From Spodoptera frugiperda (taxonomy: Eukaryota > Arthropoda > Insecta > Lepidoptera > Noctuidae), in contig NC_064226.1 of the NCBI RefSeq assembly GCF_023101765.2, forward strand, positions 5,572,001 through 5,636,000: a stretch of 64,000 nt of DNA, in the 5' to 3' direction. The translations under genes and the position numbers were made by a program. Shown one piece after another: positions 46,628 to 60,535 of the stretch. The stretch's first letter is position 1. Every line of letters starts with the position of its first letter. The notes below the pieces were generated by a model. It was not told the DNA's origin. It saw nothing but the letters and a program-made list of their open reading frames with translations, and made no database searches.

Positions 46628-48978
46628 TACAAACAAAACGCTTTTCATCAAATACCTACTAAGTAGGTACAAATTGGGACTTCAATTCTTAAAATGAATC
46701 GAAGAGGTAACAAACTTTAAAACAAATACACAAGAAATTCCACAGAACACAGCACAATTTACAACACAATTCAGTGTATCACATGGAACGCATCGCGTAC
46801 TAACAAACTGTAACATTATTATTCACCGTAAAAGTTAGAACGCTGCGAAGATATCTACTTTTATCAACTCACTTGCGGTTCGAACTAGTTTCCTCTTCGA
46901 TTCTACTTTATTTTCTTGGCAAATCGTGAAAGCGATCATGTGGCAAAACACTCTTATAGATTTGGCCCGAGGGAACTTTGACTTGGAGTTGGCTAGTTGA
47001 GACGGAGTCGCGATACGATGTGTTTGAGAGCAAAACGGTGTTCCGATGGTAAGATGCGAATGTGAACGATATAGCCGACGGCCGTTCTAGGTTTGTACTT
47101 TAATGTGACGCCCATGTTTAATGTATCACTATTTTGCATTTGTAGATGAATTGGGAATGTGTTGTAAAGGGTTCTTGTAGTAATGTACTCGGGCCAAAAG
47201 AGAAAGATATTTTTAAACTTTACCAGACAATTTTGTAATAAACTATGACTTAAAAATAACTTAACGATGTGAAATTTCCTATTGTATGACGTAACCATAA
47301 ACAGGTAAGTATTTAAATCTCAGATGAAGCGTAAATTTATCAAGATGATGATAAATTTATATATCAGCCTAGATATCGAACGGGAAATTCTTGAATAAAC
47401 ATAAACCAAGACTTCGCTAAGAAAAAAATGAGGATAAAAAGACAATACTATAAAAAATAAGTAAACCACTTCACTTAAGAAACACCCTAAAGATTGCTAT
47501 CAAATAAAACGTGTGACAGGCCCTAAAATGCCGCAGGCTATACACAACACACGTAATATCCGCATAAAAGCCTACAGCTGAAACATGACAGATATAAAAG
47601 AATTTTCGCAGAAAAAAAGAGAAAATACAAATCTCATAAAGATTTTCACTAGCCGAATTGTATAGAAAAAACTTCATTACTTCGCGTCCCTAGTCACTGG
47701 GATTAACTATCTTAACTTCGTACGTGGATAGGCATCCCTTTAACAATGCGTAACTTAATTCTCTATTATAATTGGAGTCAAACTTCGGCCCTACTTCCAC
47801 CGAATAAAATTAAACTTGGTAAAAATGCATGAAACGCGAGAGTAAATTCGAAATTATAACAAAAACGCTCGCTCTGCAATATGTGAGTGAGCCACTTAAC
47901 GCCGTCAGCATAAAGATAATAGGAAAAAGTTAAATTATGTCGATGTCTGAGGAGTCAGACCTTACCGCGTAACGCGCCAGTTATAAAAGTTGAATTTATG
48001 AGCGAAATTATTTCTGTCTCCTCCCTAATTCTACTTTCTTGTGTGTCTAGGTGCATGATATGAAGTTAACTTTTTAAGGAGACATCCAGACGATACGCTC
48101 GGTTGGTCGCGTTTTATACGACTATTCCGCTTTGATTTGTTGAAGGGGGTTGAGGCTTATTCCCTAACTTACTTCCGTCTAGCTAATACGTCTTCAGTTT
48201 TCTCACTGACTGTTTTAGAGAAAGTTTTTCATCGCTTTTTTTATTCGTTTTTCCTGACTATAAAACGGGCACGAGTTTTACAATCTTTTTTCTACCTACT
48301 TATACTATTGGATAAGTAGATTGACACCAAGAAAAGCATTTTGCTAGGGGCTTCTTGGATAAAAATGGAGCCGAATAAAATCGTGAAACAAAAGCCTCCT
48401 TGACCCGACCTGGCGAGGAAGGCAACAAAATGATAGACTGCTCAAAGAGGCAACAAACACGAAAGCGCAAAACGTAAATAGGTACAACACCTCTCAACTT
48501 TAACACAATACAAGTCTCCGATGAAAATTTAAGGGACCGAGGACTTTGTAGAGGGTCCATGGGCAAATATTCAACCTCTACATTACTTTTGGTCGCCTGC
48601 TTCGCCGCTCTCTCGCCTCGACAATTTCTTATAAACAAATTGTTTTATTTCATGCCTCACGTTCCTAGTTCTTTTCATAAAAAATTGCCGTTGGTTGACC
48701 TTTTTCGAAACGTTGCACAGAATTATTATAAAGTAAACTGTGTGTTTTGTATAAAACATGGGGATTATGTGAGCGCGGTCACGCGAGTAGCCATGGAAAA
48801 TAATTGTGCGCTGCGTCAATCAATCACGAGCACAAAAAGTGTTTTGATGTTAATTGTATAAGTACTTGGCTAGCTTTTTATTTTGTTTAGAAAATATTTT
48901 ATACACGTGAACTACGCCTGCAATTTTATAAGCAATTTTCAACTTAAAAAATAATTGTATTTTAAATATCCAAAAGTA

Positions 48979-49030
48979 GTTTTTTAATGGAATAGGGGCC
49001 AACGGGCTGACGGGTCACCTGATGGTAAGT
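48979..49030 (-). repeat. Type B repeat fragment
   Basis: aacgggctgacgggtcacct and gatggtaagt, reverse orientation. Confidence 0.5.
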
Positions 49031-49158
49031 TATTTCCAATTTTATAACTGAAACAAAATTGATCTATGGTTCAGTAGCAGTGTATATCATTTAGCATGGC
49101 TGCTTAAAATTGACTTATCAAAAATCAATTCAGTTTTTGAAAACGTGTCAATGGACCT

Positions 49159-49195
49159 AAGAAAAGTTGGTGAAATCATTTCACCAACTTTTCTT
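49159..49195. repeat. Perfect 17-bp inverted repeat, 3-base loop
   Basis: AAGAAAAGTTGGTGAAA, then TCA, then its exact reverse complement. Not part of any repeat family recognised here. Confidence 0.95.
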
Positions 49196-50100
49196 TGGCA
49201 AAATCAAAACTATACAGGAGAGGGGAGCACAAAGTATAAAATATTCATAACTCGTTTGATCCCTGGACTGAATAGGCCAACCTAGATCCAGGCATCCACA
49301 TAAAGGGAGTGGATACAAGGACTACTTACTGTGAACATTTTTAAAGGAAAATATGGCGTCACACTTGCTGGCACTTTCATGATTTTATAACTAGAAAATT
49401 GTTTTTCAAACCTGGTCTGCTTATAATTTCTAACACGGCACTAGCAAAAACTTAATCAGGTTTCTTTCTTGTCGCCTTTTCCCAATTGACTTTAGCTCGA
49501 CACAGCGTCTTAACCAATATCAATATTTTACGTGAAGCGACTTCCATTTGTCCTCTACAACCCACTATCGGTGATAAAAACAACGGCAACTAGACCTAAG
49601 ACGAACAAAAACACCAATCTAATCTCGTTATCACCACATAATTTGGACCTTTTACGCCGAAAAATCCTAAGAACATGATTCTCCAGACATTACGCTACCG
49701 AATATAGTAAATCCTAACATGTGTCAAATAATCCTATTGACCATTGGGCGGCGATGGGCGGACGGTCACGACATTGACTGAGGAGCGAGTAGGATTAGTA
49801 TCCGATGGCCGAAAGACCGGACGGTCCCGAATGATCCCGACTGGAGCGATCCGCTTTTATTAAGACGAATAGACAAACATTTTTAACACGTAAATGTGAG
49901 TTATGTGATGTGGGTAGCCCTGATTGGTGGAATCTAGATCTGCCCTTTAAGAAAATTGAATGCTTATCTTAGTTTGTGAATTGTTTGTATCGATTCAATA
50001 GACTATTCAACACAAAAAGCATTATTCAATTCAAACCAGTATTTCCAGAGATCAGCGCGTTCAAACAAACAAACAAACTCAAACTCTTCAGCTTTATACA

Positions 50101-50118
50101 ATATATATATATATATAT
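50101..50118. repeat. (AT)n microsatellite
   Basis: Nine AT units. Confidence 0.9.
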
Positions 50119-50859
50119 GTATTAACATAATTTATTGTAAATTCGTATTGCTTTATTTTAAGGCTGAGACTATCGTGGTCTCCAGACAATTAACCAAAAA
50201 ACTGATCCTCCCACAATCCGTATATTGTACCACACATTCGACCATGATAAACGCATTAGAACTAGTAACTTCGTTTACGAACTATGTCGGAACAGGAATG
50301 TTCCTTGTATAGGCATAGATTAGATTTAGCCTACACAGAGTAAACAGAGGCCTGATTGAAACTCTATACTTCTTGGGCCTTATGTGTCTTGGTTGTAGTT
50401 CACAAGTTAGTAGATGCTCTAGATATGTGTATTGTACATGCTAAGGCGTCAGACGAGAACCTTGCAGAAGAGCCTCTTTGAGTCCATTCCAAGAAGTGTG
50501 GCTCTTTGAGGTATTATGTTGACAAGCTTTTGTTAATTATAAGAAGACTAACTAGCTTCAATTCTCTTGAGAATCATTATAGTTGTAAGAAATTAGTACA
50601 TTAATTTAAGCCAACGAAATTGAATTCGGATTAATAAATTGTCGACGTTTATACGTTAAACTTGCACATCAAAGTAGCCACATAACTTTATCTGAATTGG
50701 GAATCAAATAACCTCATGCTCAGTCAACCCAAAACCAATTTAATCTCCGAATTTTTACCAAAGCTTACTTAACCTATATCGGAAAAGCTTACCGAATACC
50801 AAAGCCTCAAAACTTTTCGGGGGCATTAAAACTTAAATAGGATTTCAATACAATCAGGA

Positions 50860-51080
50860 TTAAGACAAACGCTTGTTAAGAATTAACGCCCGGACCTTTT
50901 GTCGGGCGAGGATTAAGCTCTTGGTTTTAGGGATGTAACCACATGGATATGTATCCTTGAATTTGTACACGTTCGTTAAGCTGAGATAGGTGGCATCGAC
51001 GGAATAGACAGTGACGAAGTATGGGTTCCGCCGGATTACTTTATCGGGACTGTCCGTCTTGCCCACCACTATGTTTCTTT
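50860..51080 (-). CDS. Probable coding segment, unidentified, minus strand
   Basis: Open from the stop at 51079-51081 down to TAA at 50860-50862, about 70 codons. Third codon positions are roughly 60 percent G or C, while the surroundings are strongly AT-rich; codons such as TTC, GTC, TAC, ATC, AAG, GCC and ACC dominate. The product includes DKVIRRNPYFVTVYSVDATY, LSLTNVYKFKDTYPCGYIP and ARQKVRALILNKR. No ATG heads it. An AG at 51069-51070 (minus strand) could be an acceptor, but its pyrimidine tract is poor. It may be the last exon of a minus-strand gene whose other exons lie to the right, or a domesticated or decayed mobile-element domain. No family was recognised. Confidence 0.4.
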
Positions 51081-51270
51081 ATTAAGATAAATGCTGGGTT
51101 TTTTACTGTTCCCTTACGTGTTGTTGGGTTTTTAATTAAGTGTTTTTTTTTTGTCTTTATTTATTGTTTGTTGGCAAAGACTTCGCTATTGTTGCTAATA
51201 AATGCGTATAAGCCTTGGGATCATTGCATTTGGGAGCATTTGAAATAATTTTGACTTTGTTAACTTTTTA

Positions 51271-51337
51271 AGGGCCAGAGCCAGAGCCAGGTAACCCTAG
51301 GCAGTCCAATGGTAGCTAGGCAGTCCGCAGCTCCAGG
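51271..51337 (-). repeat. Degraded type A fragment
   Basis: gccagagccagagccag short tandem next to two copies of aggcagtcc…; weak. Confidence 0.4.
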
Positions 51338-53060
51338 TTTAATTTTTACCTTAGATTTTAGTAATGTTTACATGTTAATTTACATTGTGTCTAGAATTGG
51401 TATTGGTTCTTTTATTATCACGTTTAAAATAATAAAATGAATATTGAATTTAAAACAAATAAGAAAGTAGAATTCATTTCAACTAAAGAGATGACAATTT
51501 CTACTTTTTACAGACGTAGGCTCACAAAGAATTACACATTTTGCAATAAAAAGCCAGTGACCGTGTTACAAGGCCCAAAATATAAAACTAAGATCTTATT
51601 AAAAGTATTACGGAGCACCATAACAAAAGTTATTTAATTTTATCCTTTGCTATTGTTAGTACAAATAAGAAAGCTATAGTCTGGTCCGTTATTAAAGAAA
51701 TTTAATAAAATCCCATCCAAAGAGTTCACTATTATTAGGTATTATTACTATTTCTTCTGCTATTTGCACGTTTCCATTTAATTGTTTATTATTCGTATAT
51801 TAATTTTTTTTTGTTTGAACACTTTTCGTTACTGTTCAATGCTCAAATTTTGTTTGTAATGATTTTTTTATTCGTTTAAATATTATACTTAGTTCTATTT
51901 ACAGTAAGGATTTCTGAAGGTTTAAATTATATTATTTGCGTACTTACAAAATACTGATTAAATCGAAACTCATTGTTACCATATAGCAAAGATATTGATA
52001 ATTAATTCAATTAAAAATTCGTAATTCAAAAGTATTATAATCAGAGCTCGCGACTCGCGGCTCGGGCGCAACAAAGTTGACGAGATTTTGTCAAAATTGT
52101 CTTATTCTGTAACTCTTGTTAAACTCTTAATTACTTTCGTTGGTAGTCCGCAAACATTCATCTCGTTACGAGACGTAGGCTTCATTATTTACTCGTGCTC
52201 ACACGTTGCTTCGCTCTCTGCAAATATTTACTTCTTAACGAGAAACCTGACTTCACCCGCGGGTACTGTAATAAACTTTTCTATTGTATTCTGCGGTTCG
52301 TATACGTACCGCCGGATAATCGTTACATTGTCTACACGGTTTTCATTTTGACCCTAATTAACATTCGGAATAAGGCTAAACGTGCAAACTTCCCCTTTAG
52401 TACTCCAACTAACATTTCATAATAATAAATCATAATTTGAGTATATTCTGGTAGAACAATGTCGCGCCAACGTCGCCGCCGGTCGGATTTATTGAAAAGG
52501 AAAGTTGTGAATGCCAGGTGCGACCGCCATCTGTCGTGCGTGCGACGCGATGCCGGATTCGGCTTTCATTTTCTCTCTGATGAAAATAATTATTGAAGTA
52601 TGGCTGTATTAAAAGTGAGAAATTGTCAGAGGGATTTATAAGGACTAGTGGTCGCCTAGTGGCCGAAATTCGACCATATATGATTTAATTTACAATACCA
52701 CTTAACGTACGTTGAAGGATAATTTTTATTTAATTCAAACTCTTTTATAAAACTCTTTTCATATGAGACGTGAGAATATCATCGCAATGTCTATCGATTT
52801 TGACGTTTTGTCAAATACGATCAGTTACTATGCATGTGTGTGTAATGTTTTATTTATTGATTTAATGTACTTTATAAGCATTATTTTTGAAAAATATTAG
52901 CGCTATGCACTTCTCCTACACATAAACTATAAGTGTACCAAATTTTATGCTCCTACGTCCGCGCAATTTTCGTAAAAACATTTACAAAGTTTTTGCTTCA
53001 CGTATTAATATATAGATTTGTATTTCAGGGTATTTTCGTTTTTGTGCGGGCGTTGAGGTA
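51338..53060. other. Gene desert with a CpG patch
   Basis: 52455-52570 (gtcgcgccaacgtcgccgcc and neighbours) is CpG-rich; no frame supported. Confidence 0.4.
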
Positions 53061-53261
53061 TTAGGCGCCCATAAACGTGAGTAGCTTGCTCGAGATGTGA
53101 GTGAGCTCAAAATGGAAGTAATACTTGATCCGGCACTCGTTCTCTGTCCGTCCATTACTGCTAGTTGCATCACTCTTCTGCGGCTTTACGAGGAGTTTCG
53201 AGTGCTTGCGCGGTAATGAGCGTCGCTCAACCATTCGTTTGTATTTATCGTCTACATTCAA
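53061..53261 (-). CDS. Possible coding segment, unidentified, minus strand
   Basis: 66 codons from an ATG at 53261 to TAA. The product is basic in the first half (MVERRSLPRKHSKLLVKPQK) and G/C-rich at third codon positions compared with the neighbourhood. The same DNA is also GC-richer as a whole, so conserved non-coding sequence is an alternative. No family was recognised, and no link with the 50.9-kb segment is shown. Confidence 0.22.
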   Translation of the reverse strand: MNVDDKYKRMVERRSLPRKHSKLLVKPQKSDATSSNGRTENECRIKYYFHFELTHISSKLLTFMGA

Positions 53262-56200
53262 AGTGATAAAATGGAACTATGTCCCTAACGATGGCAATAA
53301 CTTTCTGGGGTTACAGTACTTACTTCGAAATTGTGAGTTTGTCGTCATTACAAAATTCCTTTCACAATTCCGTTTGAACTACACGAACTGTTTTCTTGTT
53401 CGTTAATACTTAACAGTTTTACTTGAAAATGTTCTCTTGAAACTCTTCCATTTATTTTGTATGGATAATCCAAACGTTGCTTTAAAATGGAGCAATGAAA
53501 GTAAACTACGTAGGTACGTGGTTTGTGCTTATATCAGTGTCTACGTTGAGTACGATTTGTCATCTGTCTAAATCAGTTGTGAGTAAACTTTCTTTGCGGA
53601 AGCAAGGGGCCAAAATGGTTCAAATTTACACGATGAAAAAAATTATACGCTTCACCGCCCGCAACTTAATGCACGCCCTCTCTCATGGATGCTAGTCCAG
53701 TTGTTATCATTCCTTCATAGAGTACCCATAAATAGTTCCCATGAATAGGTACATTATTTTGAGAAACTATAGGTAAACAAGCACGATAACCTAGTGAGAT
53801 TAGTAGCAGAGCTTCACTTTAATCACACATAATTAACAACCAATTTACGTAGATCCTCCATCTTACCAAAATCAATAACCAACACCAATACAAACATCGC
53901 CCAAAATTGACTCCCAGCGTAATTGGCATCTTGTTTCTATCTTAACAGCTACAATAATTTGGATCGATATTCATAAATCTTAAGTAAAGCCGGGGTCTAG
54001 CGGTAGGGGTCGCCATGAGCGATGACCCCTAATGGAGGACGTTGACAAAGCGCTCTCTGGTACCCATGAAAACGTTCAAATACATCATCGGAGCTGACAG
54101 CACGATTCGCTGGACTACGAATTGCCATATTTTATTTTCTGCTAGTCTCTGATACTTGATTAATGATTTGCTTTCGTTGTTCGTGTGTTGAACTCGTTTC
54201 TTGGGTTGCAATGTTTGGAGAAACAGTAACAAACTCGTTACTATTTTCATCGAACGTAACAATAATTTTTGTGCAGAGAATTTCAATTAAACAAAGTTAT
54301 TCATCTCTTCAAAAACTGTGTGGTAAGTGGATTCCGTATTGCTCTTAATAAACTGAAGAGTGCGTAAACGTATGCCTGAATAAAAGTAAATTTTCACTTC
54401 ATAAAACCACACCAAACACGTGCTACATACGAAAGCAATTTCAGATGCTTAACAAAAAACCCTTAACTTGACTGTTGAATGACGTAAAATTTCGCAAAGC
54501 GAATATATTACAAATTCTCAGAATATCTGGCTGGAAAAATAAACAGTGGTTCGCAGTTGCCGATCAGAGCGCTTATGTTTACTGACAATAGAAATTATTC
54601 CCCCTTGAGTATTGTGAGAATGTAAAAATACACGTCTAGCTGTGACGTTGAGTGATGCGTTCCACCGCGTATCGCATTGTCTGCTAGTTGAAAGAGATTG
54701 CACAATATGAAATACTTCACTTTGAATCGCGACTGCCTCATTGAATACGACGCAAGTGACGCCCCGAAATATTCATATAGATTTCAGCGCCAAATGCATC
54801 TTTCCTGTAGGATATTAATAGTCCATGGGGAATACTTAATGAGATGGGATGGTGCAGTGTTTTCGATGAAATTGAATCTGAATATCTCCTTGCTTTCTGA
54901 ATTCTATGCGAATGAAATGGATTAAAGGTTTTAAAGAGATTTATGATATCGACAAAGATGAATGTTAGGGGTTTACTTATTTGTAACTTTATTGTATAAG
55001 TATACCTCTTCGTGAAGTATACACTATACAGATAACAATTTTTATAAGCTTCAAGATTTAAAGCCAAATTATTCGCTCTTTTCCCAACTGGCTAATCCAA
55101 TTCTTGTTTGTTAAGCCAACCGTTGCAACCATACGCACTAGACTAACGAGACAATCATATGCAAACTAGAAATGGAAGCTGTAACAATGTATCTCTCGGT
55201 ACAAATCATATGAACCATGTAGTAATCATGTTGAAAGGGGTCGCGGCCATGATAACGAATTTCTGCGGAGCAAATATTTAAATTAAAACGGTACACCCTT
55301 TGAGTTTCACGTGCAAATGTGACCACTGTACTGTTTAGTTGAACGCGACCAGCGTTATTGTGTTCGCTTGTTTGAATTGCAAGATGAAGCTTATATGATA
55401 CGTGATTGTACGAATTTTGGGAAATTGTGAAATAGCACGTTTTGTTTCTAATCTGTATTGTTGGGTGGTAGTAAAATTCGGCTAATAAGTTATGATATTC
55501 AAAATTCTAATGGGGATTTTAAATGAGTTCATATTTAAGCATCACAGTCGTAATAATATTACCTACATAACATTACTAGTTGAACAAGATTTTTTTTTAT
55601 TTAACTGTAGGGCTATCCTAATCCATCAAAATTACGTAATTTTTCTACGCTATTAAGCTGAAACGAAATCAAAACGTTGTTTAATGTTGTTATAAACTGA
55701 AAAATAAAAAACATCTTTAGAACCATACATGTTCCGTAAGTGATTCATTTTTCACGTGTATGGACTACGCCTACGCCGCTGCTACGAAATGTCTACGAGA
55801 GAGTCTACGCGGAATGCCACGCTACGAAAGTCTTTATATATTCAATACAATTTTTCTACATAAACAGTATCAGTATTCTAGGTATATACTTATATCAGCA
55901 CCTATAAATGAAATAGGCATACGTAAAAATAAGAATGCAAAGTAAGTACCTACACAAAGATGTTTAACCTTAATCAAACCTCAATATTTGCAGTTGAAGA
56001 CAAGATTGAAAGTCTGTTGTTGACCGAAGCCGAGTACAAGTATCGAGATCGTTTGTGTTAACAGTCACATACCGATGTTGGTCGAGAATTCTCCTAGAAC
56101 CTCTACGTATTGGATCAAGTGGAAATAATCTTGGAGCAGTTTATTACGTTCCCAATATCGATGCGGGCCGACGATTCGATTGCCGGCGCCGCTGCACGAC

Positions 56201-56974
56201 CAAAATTGATTTCTAAGTAATTTTTCCGTCTACATCCCGAGTGTTGGTGAAATTCATAGGTTTGTAAGAGTTAAAATTCATTGGCAAGTTTCTCGACTAA
56301 AGTTGTTGTTCATTGATTAGAAAGGCGGTGTTAAATCAATGATCCATTTTTGTAAATTTCAAAGATAAGCATACTTTTGATTGCTAATAATATCAAAACG
56401 TAAACTTTGTATATGATAATTACAAACAACATAAAATCGACATCAGTTAAATAATAATTAATGCCAACCTCATTTTACTCATCAATAAAACAAGGCTAAC
56501 CAAAATCAAACATCAATTTCATAGCAACATGATAAATCAAAACACTAATTCGGATTATCTATCATATATTGAACACGTACATTTGTCAGTCAATTGTGTG
56601 GAGACAATACAGTGACCTGGTCCAAACATGTAGCCCATTGTCCACTGTTCCGCCCCCGCCCACTGTGCAGGACAGAACATGTTAATTATAGGCCAAATGA
56701 TTCTCAACCAATGTCATGAGCAATGCACCTCATTAATTATTCCATCCTTTCAGTGTCGCGATTTACGTCACTCTGATTTACAGCTTAGTTTATGCAAAGC
56801 ATATTCTATTGTACGGATAGTAGTTGGCTGTAGTTGTAGCTGTGACTTGATTCTTAGCACATTTCTTTTGCATAGATTTCATCTGGGACCAGGTAGTGTT
56901 AAATTTCTTACCGCTCAGGATATTTATGTCATATAAGTAATTTTAAAACATTAGAAGGTTAAAGGTACCTGGTT
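53262..56974. other. Gene desert
   Basis: Short open frames only. GC-richer spots at 53990-54120 and 56150-56200. Confidence 0.45.
55757..55840 (+). repeat. CTACG-rich cluster
   Basis: CTACG occurs about six times in 80 bp (ctacgcctacgccgctgcta, gtctacgagagagtctacgc). It may be a diverged MITE part related in wording to type F. Confidence 0.35.
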
Positions 56975-57120
56975 TCGGAGCTCTGGACTGCCTAGCTGGT
57001 TACCGGGACTCCGGCTCGAAAAGCAAGAGTAAGAACGGGGTGGTTTTAGTCAGTAAGAGTCTGACACACTCTATTGCCTCGCCAGAGAAGACACTGGATG
57101 ATTACACCCCCTCAAAAAAA
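56975..57120 (+). repeat. Type A repeat, 3' part
   Basis: ggactgcctagctggttacc… tcagtaagagtctgacacac… ccccctc plus a run of A. AAAGGTA lies on both sides and may be a short target duplication. Confidence 0.8.
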
Positions 57121-58678
57121 GGTAACTATTTTCAACTTACTACTTAAAGACTACAAACCTAAATAAAGAAATTTAGGTCAAGTTTATTTTTTAGGATCAA
57201 AAGCTTGCAAAAATCATTCTGAGAAATTATCTGAAAGAATCCTTGATACACGCAGATGTTTTAAAATATTATGTCTAGTTCCAAAACCCACGTTTCCACA
57301 GTTGTTGTAATATTGAAATAATAAATCAGACTTGTCTCTGTTTCGAATGGACATTTTCATTTACATTGAAAATTGAGTTTAATAAATGGTTTAGACTTAA
57401 AAACTGTAACCTTTGGGCTAAATGACAAAGACGGCTGTTTCCATTTACGATTAAATTATTTCTGTTTGTTAAACAAACAGGTTATCAAGTTGACTTACTG
57501 CCTTGGGCGAAAAGAAATTATTACATTACTGCCTGCTACGGTTTTAATGTATTCAAATGCTTGTCTGTCTGTACTAAATTAATACAAGTATCTATTTGAT
57601 TATGTTATTAAGTTCAAAAGACTTGTGTAAACTAACTTCAAGGAATCTTGTGGTATAATTGTTTAAGGATACATGAGATAATGAAATATTAATTTGGAAA
57701 CATAAATTCGTTCGCTTGTAATCCTTAGTGGTTGTGATGAATCAACGAGGAATGGATTCGGTCGTTGTATTCTGTTTCAGTTTCATCAAGTATTAAGTTA
57801 GTTATTGATAATGTTGTACATAAGAGATAGTATTAAAAGACGTTAAGAGAATAAATACAAAGAACTATATCTCATCGTGTAATATTTAAAATTTGTTCTG
57901 AACGAATTCATTGCAAGCGTCGGGCTACCGTGAAATACCCCTGGGATTGCCTGAGCTTTATTGTCCATTGCGGTCGGGCAAAGGCCCGTAAAAAATTTAA
58001 GTGTCATCTAATTTTTGGTAAAGACCACGGGAATATCTCATGGAGAAATATGGGTTTTAGGTACAATTAAATACAGACGGTTTATCTTTTCTGCTTGTTT
58101 ATGTTACGCGAATCTAGGGCTTTGTTTTAAACAAGCTTTATTTATTTTCGGGTTTAATATACAAAGTGGTTTCGGTCGACCGTTTTTCACGCGGTTTTTT
58201 TTTCGTAACATGATTTAAATGATTTTCTATTTAGTATAGGACGGTTTAGCACTTAAATGAATTAAAATGTTGAACTAAAATAAAAATATTTTAAATTTAT
58301 TCACATAAAATACTAATTAAAAATTTCTTCAACGTAGAGCGTTATGTTAATATTAACCCGGTCGAGTCTGTTCGAACCGCATCAATGAATTCATTATAGA
58401 GGTCTCACATAAAACAGTAATATCCTTCGATACCGTTAAATAAAGTAATTGATGCGACAAATTGACACGGCAAAGGGCGTATTCGACGGGAGGATAGGTT
58501 ACTGTATGCTTTTGTGCCGGTGTGTAATTTTAATGAGTTTCTCGCTAGGCCGCCGATGTCGCCCCGAGTGAGGATAGCTATATTAGCGACCCACCCGAGA
58601 GCCGGAAATCCCCCGCCAACGCCCTAGCACGTATCTAAAGAACGTTTAGTGATGGGCTGTGCTCGCGTTTTGGTAGTC

Positions 58679-58700
58679 GATAGAATAGAATAGAATAGAT
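58679..58700 (+). repeat. (ATAGA)n microsatellite
   Basis: gatagaatagaatagaatag, about four units. Confidence 0.85.
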
Positions 58701-59496
58701 TGAAGTAGTTTCACGATAGGATAGTTTAAAGTGAATTTGCCTTTCAAATAGTTTTAGCATTGCATTTATGATATTATGTTCAATAATTAGGTATTTGGTA
58801 TATTGTTTGTGATAATTTTCCATATTATATGAGTTATATTGTAGGAGTAAATGTAAAGATAAAGATTTAGATATTTACATAAATTTTTAAGTTCCAATAC
58901 AGTTAATACTCTTATTTATACAGACAATTAGACTCAGAAAGTTATGAAAATTCTTAAAACTTACAAGTCTAAAAATATTTTAATAATCTTTAAACAAGTC
59001 AACCATTTTGATAACGATTACACTCTACACCAATACTATTTAACAAACACATATCCCAAAACATTAATTCCGTCACAAAATATCGACAAATCCACCTGTT
59101 TCACATCACTAATAGCGCTATTAATTTCTACAGCAGCCATAAGCGAGGCAGTTGGCGTTATTAGCCTACCCTTTAATGCGTAATAATTTACTGCACTTTA
59201 TATTAAACAAAACAGAATTAAAACTTTGCTAACTAAGAGAAGGGTCCTGAGTATAGTTAATAACGTTTTCCCTAAGCTTTTATTATAATTTTACATACCT
59301 AATTTAATTACCTTTGTGTGTATAAGAAATGGCCAGTAGGCCCGGTTAAATTACTTGGTAATTAGTAATTTTCATCGCTTTCTTTTGTAGCAGGTTCGGC
59401 TGGATTTATTATTGTGTGTTTAAGTTTTATTAATTCACTAAAATACGTGAGATGTGTTAGAATGGCCTTATTATTTTAGGCGTGAAGAATGGACAA

Positions 59497-59513
59497 GTGT
59501 GTGTGTGTGTGTG
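59497..59513 (+). repeat. (GT)n microsatellite
   Basis: About eight GT units. Confidence 0.9.
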
Positions 59514-60339
59514 AATCTATAAATTACTTTAAAAAAGAAAAAAAAAGTTTACTCATGCGAACTGATGTGAAAAGCTCTACTAGTTTCCTTTACTTTAGTA
59601 TGTTTAAATATTGTTTCAATACGCATTTTAATTTTTGCGTAGATTTTAGTGCTTTTCCACAGTTCATTTTGAAAATTTGTTAAAAACTAAAAATTCTTTG
59701 AAGTTTCTCAATGATTCTCAATAGCATTAATACTGACGAAATCATTACTAAAACAGTAGCGTTAATAACTTTCAAATTAAATATTAAATATCACACGAAG
59801 AACATGATAATTAATAAATGCACACATCTCAATATCAATATTTACAAAGGACGTTGATTTGCATTGCAAATAATACACGAACGCGCATCAAACGTTACTC
59901 ACACAATTCATTGAATTTAATAACATATGTTTTTAATAAGAAAAAAGATAATTAATGTTCACATCTCTATTATAAATATCTACAAAATGTTAATTACGTA
60001 TAAAAATAATTGTTTAATTTAATCATGTTTTTTGCAAATTGAAAAATGTCTTCGTTGATGGTAGCATGTATCTAATGATTTATGATTTGTTCCCGGGGTC
60101 ATGCTCAGTGCTTTAGTCCGGTCAAGATCATGTCAAGTCTATTAAAGCTAAGATAACGGAAGTTTATTTAAAATTCAGTTGATAATTATGACATTAAATG
60201 TAATTAATTAATACATTCGTTGTTGACTAAGATATTGTTTTATTAATTTGGTTGACCTCTATGGAATATGTATAGAAGTTTATTATTTATACAAGTACCT
60301 ATCTATGGCAATAAGTAGCAAAGTTACTGTGCGAGGAAG

Positions 60340-60535
60340 ATGCGTAACTTAAGTGTGTGATGTATCGATAGTAGGGAAGCCATCCATAGCACGCATCTTT
60401 CCGTATAAAACACATAGCATACCCGAGTCCGTTTGCACCAGTGCTAAGCTATGTATACCAATGATTGGTGAAAGCCAAACGCATCCACAGCAACGTAGCA
60501 AAGCACATCTCTCGGAAACGTATAGTCCGCTTAAG
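60340..60535 (-). mobile_element. Type F MITE, minus copy
   Basis: gatgtatcgatagtaggga, catagcacgcatctttccgt, gtgctaagctatgtatacca, acgcatccacagcaacgta; inverted relative to 60959-61256. Confidence 0.7.

Larger units (their letters stand above)
46628..50859. other. Gene desert
   Basis: Frames of about 100 codons at 46993-47298 (minus) and 48559-48861 (plus, signal-peptide-like start) lack supporting codon use or family likeness. CpG-rich patch at 49740-49860. Confidence 0.4.
57121..60339. other. Gene desert
   Basis: AT-rich; a CpG patch at 58465-58630 and a 19-base palindrome CTGTTTGTTAAACAAACAG at 57462-57480. Confidence 0.45.

Noticed and set aside
46993..47298. 101-codon minus-strand frame
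   Set aside because: Mostly AT-biased residues and no supporting signals; judged chance.
48559..48861. 100-codon frame with a signal-peptide-like start
   Set aside because: Codon use is AT-driven, the opposite strand is equally open, and no family likeness is seen.
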